DNA from: Solicoccozyma terricola
Lineage: Eukaryota; Basidiomycota; Tremellomycetes; Filobasidiales; Piskurozymaceae
Direction: 5' to 3'
DNA length: 64,000 nt
Assembly: GCA_001600875.1 (NCBI GenBank)
Contig: BCLD01000002.1
Coordinates: 1,408,278 to 1,472,277 of the forward strand
Part shown: positions 36,130 through 46,113 of the stretch, piece after piece
How the letters are laid out: the number at the start of each line of letters is the position of its first letter
How positions within the stretch are numbered: position 1 is the first letter of the stretch
Position numbers and translations under genes: made by a program
Notes under the pieces: model-generated
What the model saw: the letters and a program-made list of their open reading frames with translations, nothing else
What the model was told of the DNA's origin: nothing
Database searches by the model: none

Positions 36130-37480
36130 TCAATCCTTTCCGAAATGCGCAGCGCAATACGGACTCTTCGCTCTAGCGAGTTTACCTCGATAATATAGGA
36201 AGAAAGGGATTGGAATCAAGAATATTGAAAGGAAAGCCAGGAGTGTTAATGACCATTGATTTCCGAGTTTAACGAACATCTGGTTGGCGAATAATGGGAA
36301 CTGAAAGGGGGAGGAGGAGGAGGAGGAGGGGGGGAACTCCAATTAGACTGTACCTTGACGTTTTCCTTCCTGGTGATTAGGAATGGGATTTTCTCTCACA
36401 ATAGCTCCAACGATGTTCCGGACCATGCAAACGCCACCCAATGCACTTGCCTGTTGCGATTTTACCATGTATGAGTCCAAGCCAACTTGCACTAGGATGA
36501 GACGATCGAGAAGAAGACAACTCACCGAATAATGCCCATAGCCATCCACTACATAATTCAAAATAGCAGCGATTATGACGTAGAATCCGAATCCAAAACA
36601 CGCAAAACCAATCTAACGAATTCCCCCCACAAAAAGCCCAACAAAACCCNCCCCCCCCCCACATGTAAGTCGTCTAAACCCTCTCTCAATTCCTTCTCCC
36701 GCATCACCTACACTCACCAACGGTGCGATAAATGGAATATACGCAAAACTTGTCCATGCCGCAATAAACAATCCGAGAGGCATGAATGGAGTAGCCCATA
36801 AAGATGACCACCATCGAGCTTCTGGATCAGACGCTTTGATTCGATGACAATGACGATGGTATGCTCGTTCTTGTAAAGGTTGTAAAGCGAACCCGCTGTT
36901 GGAGGGAAGGAGGGGAGGAGGGGGGGAGGAAGGGGGAGGGAGGGAGAAAGGTCGTGATGAGCCCGGGTTTGTTTCTTCTTCCCCATGAAATAAGGTACCG
37001 GACAACTCACATCAAAGCTCCAACGACGTATGATAAAAAAGTAAGATTAACAGCGCCAGATGATGTCCATCCGTGACCTCCATTACCCGCTCCAAACACC
37101 AAAGGGAACGCCTCGTTTGATAGGAAGATCATACCGTACGCGAACCTGAAAAAGATCAAAAAAGATCAAAATCAAAATCTCTAGTCATCACCACCAGTCG
37201 AACCTCCGTCGTGGTCCATGCAATCACACCCTCACCCATTAATCCCAGCACTAAGATATGTAATCGGTTCCGTAAACAGGAAAATGAAAGGTCTGATAAG
37301 ACTGACTTTCCATAAATGACTAGGATCCTTTTTATCTTGTTCATGCTCTGCAAAGATATCATCTCGTTCAATCGATTTTCGAATTCGTGATGATTTCTTT
37401 TCAAGTACTGGTGTAGTAGCAGGAACGAAGGGAAAAAAGAAAATCAGGAAAAAAAACACGCACGCACTGACTTCGACCTC

Positions 37481-37513
<33 letters not shown>

Positions 37514-38796
37514 CCCCCACTCACGAATTGTATCCCTAGTCTCCGGCATAAAAACCGCCAAAATCACCCAACAACCTCCAAATACGGCCAAATACACCCA
37601 AAACAACCACCTCCATCCTTTCTCTTGTGCCAAATATCCTGAAAAAGCATTACCACAAGGTGGTCCAATGACGGATGATAATGCGTAAATACCAACTGCA
37701 TAACCACCTTCGTCGATTCCGAATACGTCGTGTACTACACCACCGGTGTTGGCGAGTGGCGCACTGAGAAGAAGATTTCGTTTTTGTTGGGCAGATGAGG
37801 AGTTGAAAAATCAGGGTTAAAAACCAAAGAGAACGAATTCGAAGAGAGGTTAGGTAATGTACATACGAGCCTGCGAACCCTTGTATGAATCGACAGACAA
37901 GAACCGTTGCGATATTAGGTGCCAAAGCGAGCTATCGGACAATATGCGGGAGGAATCTCAATCTTCGTCCCCAACTTTTTTTTTTTATCAAGAGGACACC
38001 ATTCAACATACTGGGATTTGAAAGATGGTGAAGATACCCCATGATACGAGGTATACAGGACGACGACCGAAGAATTCACTATGAGCGGAGAGGGTTCATT
38101 TGTTTAACCTGTGCGGTCTGGGACAATGTTGGATCGTAGGAACTCACCTTAATGGAGCAACGAACATGGGTCCTGGGCGGTGGCGGTAGTGGTAGGTAAC
38201 GGTACGGCGGAAAACCAAATAAAATAAAATAAAATCAGCGAAATTGAGCAGGACGATTTCAGGTGGTTAACCCCCACAACACCAACACCAACACCTACCA
38301 AAAGCAAAACCAAGAATGAACAACGAAAGACCAAGTGTACCTATCTCCGCTGATACTCCAAACTCCTTTGTCAATTGTTCAGCACCAGTAGAATAACCAG
38401 AAACGCAAAGACATGCCTGGACACGGAGAGAGTGGGAGAGGGGTGTGTGTGTGTGTCAATATCCCGTTTGTTCAACGTCGAAGCAACAAATGGGGCCCTC
38501 ACCATGACATTCAAAAACGACGCAAATGTGACTACCGAATACCTCTTCCAATTCACCCAATTCCTTGGATTCGTCTTATCATCTCCAGACGATCGAATCA
38601 CATATCCATTTCCATCTTTACGAAATAAATACGCTCCTTCTTCAATCAACGCTGCATGTAATCTAGGATCTGAATATTCGAGTTGATCATGTTCAACCTT
38701 GTTCTCAGTAGTGGTCTTTTCCTCTGGTTGTGGAGTGACTTGACTCTCTGGATCGACAATCGTTTCGTCGGTACTGATTCGAGTTTCTATCGACAT
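36130..38796 (-). CDS. MFS transporter, DHA1 (drug:H+ antiporter) type
   Basis: The start is ATG 38796 (MSIETRISTDETIVDPESQV), with an acidic cytosolic N-terminus and the family motif NPRNWVNWKRY before TM1. Later exons carry CVSGYSTGAEQLTKEFG, SLFILGFAFG, GPMFVAPLSEFFGRRPVYLV (motif A), LVCRFIQGFAGS, GGYAVGIYALSSVIGPPCGN (motif C of antiporters), WRWLFWVYLAVFGGCWVILA, an intracellular loop (RIRKSIERDDIFAEHEQDKK), and the C-terminal half (WWSSLWATPFMPLGLFIAAW, YVIIAAILNYVVDGYGHYSA, MVRNIVGAIFPLFANQMF), ending FLYYRG ... AHFGKD at 36130. It probably exports drugs or polyamines at the plasma membrane; the substrate is unknown. There are about nine introns, one with a G-run on the sense strand just after the donor (37480-37512), and an exon of 25 nt (near 38155). 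Confidence 0.88.
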
Positions 38797-39319
38797 GTCT
38801 GTCTGGCGAATGAATGAAAAATCGGAAGTTGGTTGTTATTCTTCCTCACAGCCCTCACAGCCCTCACAGCCCTCACAGGCTTTTAGCCATCCGAAAACTC
38901 GCAACCAACCACTGCTCCAACCACTGCTCCAACCACCCCGACTGCTTGCTAATGTCCCCTCACGGTGCTTGCTAATGTCCCTTCACGGCCGAGCAGCTTT
39001 CTGCCATCCCCAGTTCGAACTCCAAAGTGGACACGATGGACACGGATGGACGTCATTGGGAAAATTGGCCGGCGGCATGAAACTGAATGAGTAATCTATT
39101 TTTGGACGGGGAAAGTGGAGCAAGTTTTTTCGCCACCATGCCCGACCATGCCCGGTTTGCAAACTCGCAAAAACCTTATTCCAATAATTGAAAAGCGGAA
39201 AAGTACAAGGAGTCGAGAGAGATAAGGAAAAGAGACGGGGGAAGAACGGATTCAACTCCTCCCCGCCTTTCCCGACGGCTGTTCAAGCGACCTGACCAAT
39301 CGGTCTCCTCTGACCTAAC
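38797..39319. other. Intergenic region, MFS promoter / CNBP 3' end
   Basis: This region contains a short tandem repeat CAGCCCTCA (four copies near 38845-38880), CAACCACTGCTC repeats, and a duplicated TTGCTAATGTCCC (near 38945 and 38970). No reading frame is recognised. Confidence 0.5.
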
Positions 39320-42159
39320 TTAGGACTGAGCAGCCTGGGGGCAATCCCTGCTAAGATGACCGGTCTCGGAACAGTTCTGCATGAGGGGAGGGGGTTAAAG
39401 GCAACGACGAGTCAGTCGGGGCGGGGCGGAAAGGAAAAAAAAGAAAAGAAAACAATTCCATGGCCAACTCACGTAGCACTTCTTGTCAGCGGCACCACCA
39501 GCAGCTCGGGGCTCACTACGAGATAGAATTAAGAAAACAACAGTCAGCGAAGGATGATTCCTGGATTCTCATTTTGTACTACATACGGGCAATCCCTGGA
39601 AGCGTGCTGGAAGGGGAGGTAGAAAAATATCGTCAGAAACCAACGTCTCCGAGAATTCTACTAGTTTGAGATATGTAAAAAAAAAAACTCACTCCGACCT
39701 CGTTACAGTTGTAGCAGACCATAGGAGGGCGCTCAACCTTCTCGTTGCTATTATCCACCCAAATAAAAAAAAACCCCGCTCGAAATGATCAGAACGGAAT
39801 GAACAGTAGATTCCAGGTTGGTGGGAAAACCACTTACGTGCACTCAGCGGCCCTGTGACCTGGCTGCTGGCAGTTGAAACATGGCTGAGCAGACCTTCCA
39901 CCTGGAGGACCTCGAGAGTTGGGGGTGGATGGGCACATGGCGGCGATGTGGCCTACACCTCTATTTTGAGGGGAAAACGACGAAAAAAAGGTTCAGCGAC
40001 AGGTCAAGGCGACGACAGACGTCAAAGGAAAAAAAAACAAAAAGAAAAGAAGACAAAAGCGATCACGTACCCGCAGTTGTAGCAGCTCTTTGGAGCACCG
40101 TAACCACCAAAGTTACCAGCAGCTGGGGCACCCTGAAAGAATAATCGGAAAAGGATCAGCGACCCCCCGGGTTGAGATTGACGTTGTATGCCTTGCTTGA
40201 GATTCCAAAACTCACTCCACTTGGGCAGTTTCGGCTGATGTCTAGAATTGAGGGAAATATCTCGTACATCGTCAGCGAAATTGAACATTGAGACCCGTTT
40301 TCGTTGCGTTGAAAGACTGAGATGACAACTCACGACTATTGAGAGAGAGGAAGGAAACACGAGAACAGCGCCATTCAGCTTTCGGTACCATGAATCCAAA
40401 CAAACCTCAGATCACAAACTCACCCTGGTTGACCACACTTGTAGCACTCTCCACCACCGGTAGCTGGGGCGAAACCAGCACCGGCACCTGGACCAGTTGG
40501 GCACTGGGAAGAGATGTGACCCTCTTGACCACACTAACGTGACGGAAACGAACAGGGTGGTCAATCATCACGAAGACCTCCTTGAGAATACAACCACGCG
40601 GGGATCAAGTTACTCACGGTGTAACAGGTCTTAGCAGGCCTTGGTTGAGGGCAAGCCTTGCTCAAATGACCTGGCTGACCACCTATAAAAGGGGGGGGGG
40701 GGGGGGGGGTTAAACAACAATCAACGGAAAGGACAGCTCTTCAAGATACTCACATTGGTAGCAGGTTGGGACACCAGCGGATGGGCAAGCTTGAGCGACG
40801 TGGGATGCTGTGTGGGTAGTGGGTTGAGGGTTAGAAAGGTAGAGGATAGGTTAGCGCGATTAGACAGGAGAGAGTGTGGTGTGCGGAGTGGTAAAAGAAA
40901 AGAAAAAGAGGTGAGGGTGTGAACGATGAGAAGTGAGATGTGGAATAGACGATAATGGTTGTGGAATGGAGAAGGTAGGAAAAAGGTAAGAAGGCGGGGG
41001 GGATGTGTGAGAGGAACCCCGATGGCGTAAACCGTTCAATAGCGAAGATCCGGGATGTTTGACGATACCAGCCAAATATTTCGATCGATGAGCGAGGGAG
41101 AGTGTACCGGAGAAAACAAGTGATGGTGTGGTGTGGTGTGGCGTGGCGTGGGAAAAGAAATAAAAGTTGAAATCTGATGGTGATGGTCGTGGTGGTGGGT
41201 TTTTGAAAGGAAGAAAGAAATAACTCAAAAGCCAAGTCCTGCTGAAAAATGGGCGGTTTTCGACGATCGGGAGTATGGATTTTTTGGAATTAAAAGAAAA
41301 AATGAATATCAACCCCCCACCCACGCACCATCAACCGCCAACACGCACCATCCACACGTAACGCATCACACCAACACACACACAAAAACAAACAAGTAAA
41401 AAAAAAAAGGAAAAAACAATCTCAGCTTCCCACTCTCATTCCCCAACAAAAACCCAGCGCAACACGAGGCACCGGTTTTTCCACAATCTCAACAACATCG
41501 CGACTCTCACACTTTCAGATTCCCATCCCGACTTTCCACTTTCCTTTCCACTTGTCTACTAGGATGGGTGTATTATATAGACTATAGGCGGACGAGTTTC
41601 CTCTCAAGTCTTCTCATCCTTGAACCTTCTTGTCTCATTCCGGATATCCATTTCCCTAAGAATAGGAAGCCGTTTTCCCCTCGTCCGTCATCGTCATCCA
41701 TCTGCTCCACCGAAGTTGACGTACCGATCGGTCGGTGGCGAGGCGAGGCGAGGCGGGTGGGAGGGTCATGTTTCGAAATCATTTCCTCCCGTTTTTTTCG
41801 ATGGACGCCGTAGAGAGGTGTGCCGTGCCGGGTTAAGTCGGGAGTCGACTCATTTCCGGCCGTATCGTTGGAGTGAATAGAACGGATGGTAGGACGAATA
41901 GGGTGAGAGAAGGGGGGTTATATGATAGGAGATGTGATGAAAGGACGTCATATACGAAAGGAGGGGAGGGAGGGGTGTGATGAAAAGGAATAGAAGAAAG
42001 ATTTGTTCACTTACGATCACCACACTGTTCCAAAACAATATTGAAAACACACACACAAAAATCAATATTCCCACTCCTCTAGATAACGCTCTCGCACAAA
42101 CGAGAAAAAAAAGAAAAACTCACGTTGAAGCAACCTCTTGGACCAGCACCACCGAACAT
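39320..42159 (-). CDS. GIS2: CNBP/Gis2-like protein with eight CCHC zinc knuckles
   Basis: Thirteen exons (42159-42124, 42024-42015, 40807-40754, 40682-40618, 40533-40424, 40335-40334, 40241-40216, 40132-40071, 39960-39838, 39747-39693, 39606-39587, 39515-39473, 39376-39320) sum to 663 nt, 220 residues, in one frame. The knuckles are CFNCGDPSHVAQAC, CYQCGQPGHLSKAC, CYTCGQEGHISSQC, CYKCGQPGHISRNC, CYNCGGVGHIAAMC, CFNCQQPGHRAAEC, CYNCNEVGHASRDC and CYNCSETGHLSRDC. Yeast Gis2 and fission-yeast Byr3 have seven. These proteins bind G-rich single-stranded nucleic acids and regulate mRNA translation. Almost every knuckle is cut by an intron, and two exons are 10 and 2 nt. The intron after the 10-nt exon is about 1.2 kb. 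An in-frame ATG at 42453 could add 98 residues. Confidence 0.9.
40334..40335 (-). other. 2-nt microexon (TC) in the CNBP/Gis2 gene
   Basis: On the sense strand, CTCTCTCAATAG|TC|GTGAGTTG shows a polypyrimidine tract, acceptor, two bases and a consensus donor. The upstream exon ends CCA-GG (40424) and the downstream one begins AC-ATC-AGC (40241). Only inserting TC yields P-G-H-I-S-R-N-C, the invariant knuckle His. The flanking introns are 88 and 92 nt, typical here. Confidence 0.8.
42015..42024 (-). other. 10-nt microexon in the CNBP/Gis2 gene
   Basis: The sense TGTGGTGATC is flanked by GGAACAG and GTAAGT. It supplies the second Cys of the first knuckle (CFN|CGDP|SHVAQAC). Without it the first knuckle lacks a Cys and the frame breaks. 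The intron on its 3' side is the longest in the gene (40808-42014). Confidence 0.82.
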
Positions 42160-43585
42160 TTTGTTATTATTTGATGAATTCGAGTTAAAGTTTGAGGAGG
42201 AAGGGGTAGTACGAGACTGACGACGTTCGAATGGTTGATGAGACGATGAAGAAGAAGAAGGATATGATGATGCGTGGTGATGGTGGTTGTCGTTGTTGCG
42301 AGTACGAGTATTATTATTCGTAGAAGATGATGAATCACCGGAACGACGAAGACCGAATGATAATGTGATAGAAGTCACAGAGAACGAACGAGAGATAGGA
42401 AGAGATCGAGTGATCAGTTTTGATGATCCGAAGATTGAGTGAGAAATGTTCATACCAGGAGCTCTAAACGGAAAAAAAAAAAAGGNGGCGGCAAAAAAAA
42501 AAAGAAAAAAAGAAAAAAAAAGCAAAACAACCGAAAGAGGTGTGAGGTACGTGTGAGGAGGTGAAGGTCAGCTTCAGCTTGCTGTGTGTGTGTGTGAGGG
42601 AGAGGGAAGGGGTGTGGGGATGACTGTGATGGACGTGGTCTCACCTTGTATGTTGAATGAAGATGGGATGGATGGACGGAGGGGGGGCTGGGATGGATGA
42701 TTTCAATTTTTCAAGCAAAAGGGGGCCGGGGGGGGGGGCGGGGGCCAGCGTGGGAATTTGGCGTAACAGAACGCGCTTTTACGTGGGTAGACACAGGGTG
42801 AACAGCATTATACATGTTTCAAGTCCACCGTGTCAGGGATGATCATAACGTCACGGAGGGACAGAAGTGCACATCCGTGGGAGATCGGGTTGGGTTGTAA
42901 TACCCTCGGACCACATCGAGCAGATGTCAGATGATGGGGGCGTTGTTTTCCAGACGGTTCATATGTTAATTCCATACGCCGTCAATCACGAGTTGTCCCA
43001 ATAAAATTCCTAGGTACCTCTCGAAACGATCGTCTATTTCTCAATTGCGTCGCGAACCGTCTCTGATACGCTGATGTATAAACGAAGCGCCTGCGCCCAT
43101 CGGGGGTCCCAGTTCGTAGGCCGGCGTGGGTGGCGTGGCGTGGCGTGGGTGGCACGGCCCCGACCCTAAGTATCAGATGTAAGTATAAAACACCATCCCA
43201 ACTCAATAGCTCAGTGGTAGAAAATCATGTAGAACCCTATCGTGCAAAATTCTGCAACACATGGTGATATAGGTGTTCGGAACAAATTCGAAAAAAAAAT
43301 CGCAATAGGAACACAAAGGTGGCGAACTCGGAATTAATGGAATCATCATCATCAATTTTCGAAAGAGTTTTTGTCTCTGAGGTGTATTCGAGCGGGTGTG
43401 GAGGGGAAGGTTTACAGGGGTATGGACGATTGGTAAGCCTTTGTCCCGGGCGGGGGGGTAGGGCTGGGCTGGACGGACGACGAACGTGCCGGGGGGGTTT
43501 CCTATTCCTCAGCTTGGACTGAACGCAATCTGAACGCTTAACGGAGTAACCTTCTGTCGCACCGACGGAGTCCCCTATCATCAAT
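42160..43585. other. Region upstream of CNBP; no confident gene
   Basis: The reading frame of the CNBP first exon stays open upstream to beyond 42453. Beyond that are A-rich tracts (one with an N at 42486), a CA/TG repeat near 42585, and a G-rich run (42720-42745). An isolated tRNA A-box-like AATAGCTCAGTGGTAGA sits at about 43205-43222 without a convincing second half. No protein family is recognised. Confidence 0.4.
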
Positions 43586-43679
43586 GGCCGCTTAGCTCAG
43601 TTGGTTAGAGTACCTGTCTAATAAGCGCTCAATAGAGTCTGTTAACAGGCGGTCGTGAGATCGAGACTCACAGTGGTCA
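43586..43679 (+). tRNA. tRNA-Ile (anticodon AAU) with a 20-nt intron
   Basis: The acceptor stem GGCCGCT pairs with AGTGGTC, followed by discriminator A. The D arm is GCTC-AGTTGGTTA-GAGT, the anticodon stem CCTGT/ACAGG, and the loop CTAATA-A with anticodon AAT (43621-43622 preceded by 43620). The intron 43624-43643 lies between positions 37 and 38. The T arm is GTGAG-ATCGAGA-CTCAC. The B box (GATCGAGAC) has A rather than T at the first T-loop position but fits the eukaryotic consensus. A poly-T terminator (TTTATTTTT and TTTTTTG) follows at 43680-43697. Confidence 0.9.
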
Positions 43680-44036
43680 TTTATTTTTGTCGTTTTTTGT
43701 TTTTGTTTTTTTGTTTTTGGGTTTGGGCGGGCGGGGTACTTGCAAACCCCAGTTCTTTTGTCGCTGTTTTTGTCGGGATCAGTTTTTAGGGCTGTACAAA
43801 AAGTTCAATGGTGGCGAAAGTAGCTGGTGCAAAAAAGACGGTGGCAAAAGGACGTTTTTCAGAACTACCAAATGACAATTTACTTCCATTCCATCAACAC
43901 CTTCTCATCAGACCTTTCTCGACAACACTACCATTACAGTCTTTCAGACGTAGGTTGGGTGCTGGCTTTGTAAGGAATGTTACTTTGGTCATCACCAGCA
44001 TTACCCCAAGGTATCATCCCTCTGCCGCTTGGAACC

Positions 44037-44836
44037 TCAGCTTGTTGATGATGCACTGGGTTCCGCGGAGATTATACTCGTTGGTGGCTGCGAATCATCG
44101 CATTGGCTTGTCGTCTTGGATGCTTGTGATATCGCGTTCAATGTGGCCATCATACTGTCCATGTTGCTGGCGAGGGTTTCAATTCGGCTTTGGGTGCTTG
44201 TAATCCCGCTCATAATGCTTGCTTGATTGCGTAAGATCTCGTCATTCTGAGGGTAAAAGATCACTGACTTCAGTAACCCCCGAACCACTATATCTCTTGG
44301 ACTAGAACACTGACCATGTCAGCGTTCTTTCTCCTGTCGAAGTAATCCTGCTCCATAACGTAATTCGCGTCCCATCGCTTGGTAACGGGATCTCCGACGA
44401 ATTCGACAGTGCGTGATACCTCGCGGGGACAGTTTCCAAATGTCGCCGTCCACTTACACGAAAGGGTCACCTTTTCTTTGTCGCCCTCCACAGGTTTTAC
44501 GGAGAAGGTTGTCCAGTCGAACGTGAATGTGGACGGTTTCGCCTGCTCCTTCACAAAGGATTCGATGTCTCTCTTGCAAGAGTTGAAAAAAGGAAGCTTA
44601 GGATCGCAACGATAATCACCGTTGAGGTGGCTTGCGTAAGTTCGACGGAAGGTTATAGCAGATTTGTTGGCAATGGAGTTATCGGCGTGAACGCATTCGT
44701 CACCAATCGACAAGAACTTCTTGATAACGTCTTCTCTACGAATTACCTTATCGATCTGGTCAGCTTGAATGGGGAATGGATATTCCTCAACGACGGCCTT
44801 GAATGAGTCGGAGTTGGTGGAGTCTGGGTCTGACAT
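44037..44836 (-). CDS. Orphan protein with one intron, function unknown
   Basis: Exons 44836-44315 and 44246-44037 join to 243 residues (MSDPDSTNSDSFKAVVEEY). The first 180 residues look globular: an N-terminal helix (IDKVIRREDVIKKFLSIGDE), four to five Cys (DECVHAD, DYRCDPKLPFFNSCKRD, LSCKWTATFGNCPREV), and beta-rich segments ending RTVEFVGDPVTKRWDANYVM-EQDYF. The second exon encodes a predicted coiled coil (NDEILRNQASIMSGITSTQS) and a Ser-rich tail. No signal peptide is seen. The E-x-W-x-YF ending resembles the orphans at 60839 and 63002. I do not recognise the family. The opposite-strand frame here is a shadow. Confidence 0.7.
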
Positions 44837-46113
44837 GATCTGGGAAGACGACGGGGAATTTGATGAAGACAGATAGATTGTTGTGAACGGTTATGAGAGT
44901 GGGGTAAAAATCCCAACAGCCTCAAAAGTTTATTGCTGTTATATATCGTATTGGCCCATACTCCTCCATTGTCTCCGAGAATCCATCCCAATATACAGGG
45001 GTTAGAAAAGGGGGGTTGGGGAAATAGGCACAAGACCCACGCAAGTGGACTGTAACAAGGCGAAAGATGACAGGAAACATGGTTATTTACAGTTGTATCA
45101 GGATGATATCTTCCTTTTACGAAAGATAGGATAATGGCGAAAGGACAACGGCCAAAATTATGATATATCCGGTGTCTCTCCCGGTGTCTCTCCCGGTATA
45201 CCTCCTTTCTCTCAGCTGCTTGAATGACGCAGTTGTGCTCCTTTGACGAAAGATAAGGTCTAAAGGGATGGGATTCAACAATGGTTTGGTCAACATTTAC
45301 AGGGGTTTCGAGGGGTGAGTGAACAGCAATTCGCCACCGTGTCTCTCCTCGACTCGCTCGAGTCACAGGCTACACGGGTTGTATGGGTTGCTTACCCTGT
45401 GAAATTCGTGCACCAAGGTGTTACAGGAGTAGTTGGAGTTGGAGCAGCGGGTGGTGTGGGTGGGTGGGTGTTTGGCTTGGTCAGGTATATCATAGCGACA
45501 ACGGTTTATATTTTGTCAGTCATGGCCCTGATCGTCATGGCCTCGATCGTTCCATCCTGCTGCCCCTGTCCCATTTGTGCTGGGAACTTTGATCTGAATG
45601 ATACAGTATCCTACCCACTCCACCCATTCCCCACCTGCACCCCACCCCCCACCCCACCTCACCCATTAATCTGAGCTCACCACCTCCCAAGTGCTCCACG
45701 CCATCACGGTGGCTGTCCCTCCGCTATGACGTGTCATTTCCCGCTCCCCCTTCCCTGACCTTCTCCCCCGAGAAAAGGGAAAGTCAGCTCGTCCAACAGC
45801 CATACCCATCTCCCTCACCCCCCACCAACCTACCTCCTCACTCCTCCCTCTCATATCCCTCATCCCATCTCCCTCCTACCACATCTCTTCACCATCCTCC
45901 CACCCCAAAACAAGGTGACGCAATCGATCGCTTTTATCACCCACGTATTGATCGAATCCCTTGGCTGCTGTCACCATCTCGTGGGTTCCCTCCACCTCGA
46001 CCATCGCATCGCACGATAACAATCATAGTCGCCCCCCACCACCCCTCCCACCACCCCCGCCGCCACCTGCAAACAACCAACGATACCCACTCACTCCAAC
46101 CTGTCACCCGCTC
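44837..46113. other. Intergenic region with an unassigned hydrophobic open frame
   Basis: Between the orphan gene and UBP3, a plus-strand frame at about 45315-45674 encodes a hydrophobic segment (RYIIATTVYILSVMALIVMA) but has no ATG. It could be an exon of an unrecognised membrane protein (a splice-like GGGTGAGTG lies at its start) or chance. A GACGTGTCA site lies at 45728-45736. The stretch 45740-46110 is C-rich. Confidence 0.35.

Noticed and set aside
43201..43280. Possible second tRNA (AATAGCTCAGTGGTAGA A-box)
   Set aside because: No matching acceptor stem, anticodon arm or T arm can be folded downstream; only an A-box-like sequence is present.
43808..44226. Plus-strand frames opposite the orphan gene at 44037
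   Set aside because: Antisense to a frame with a better start, a clean intron and coding-like composition.
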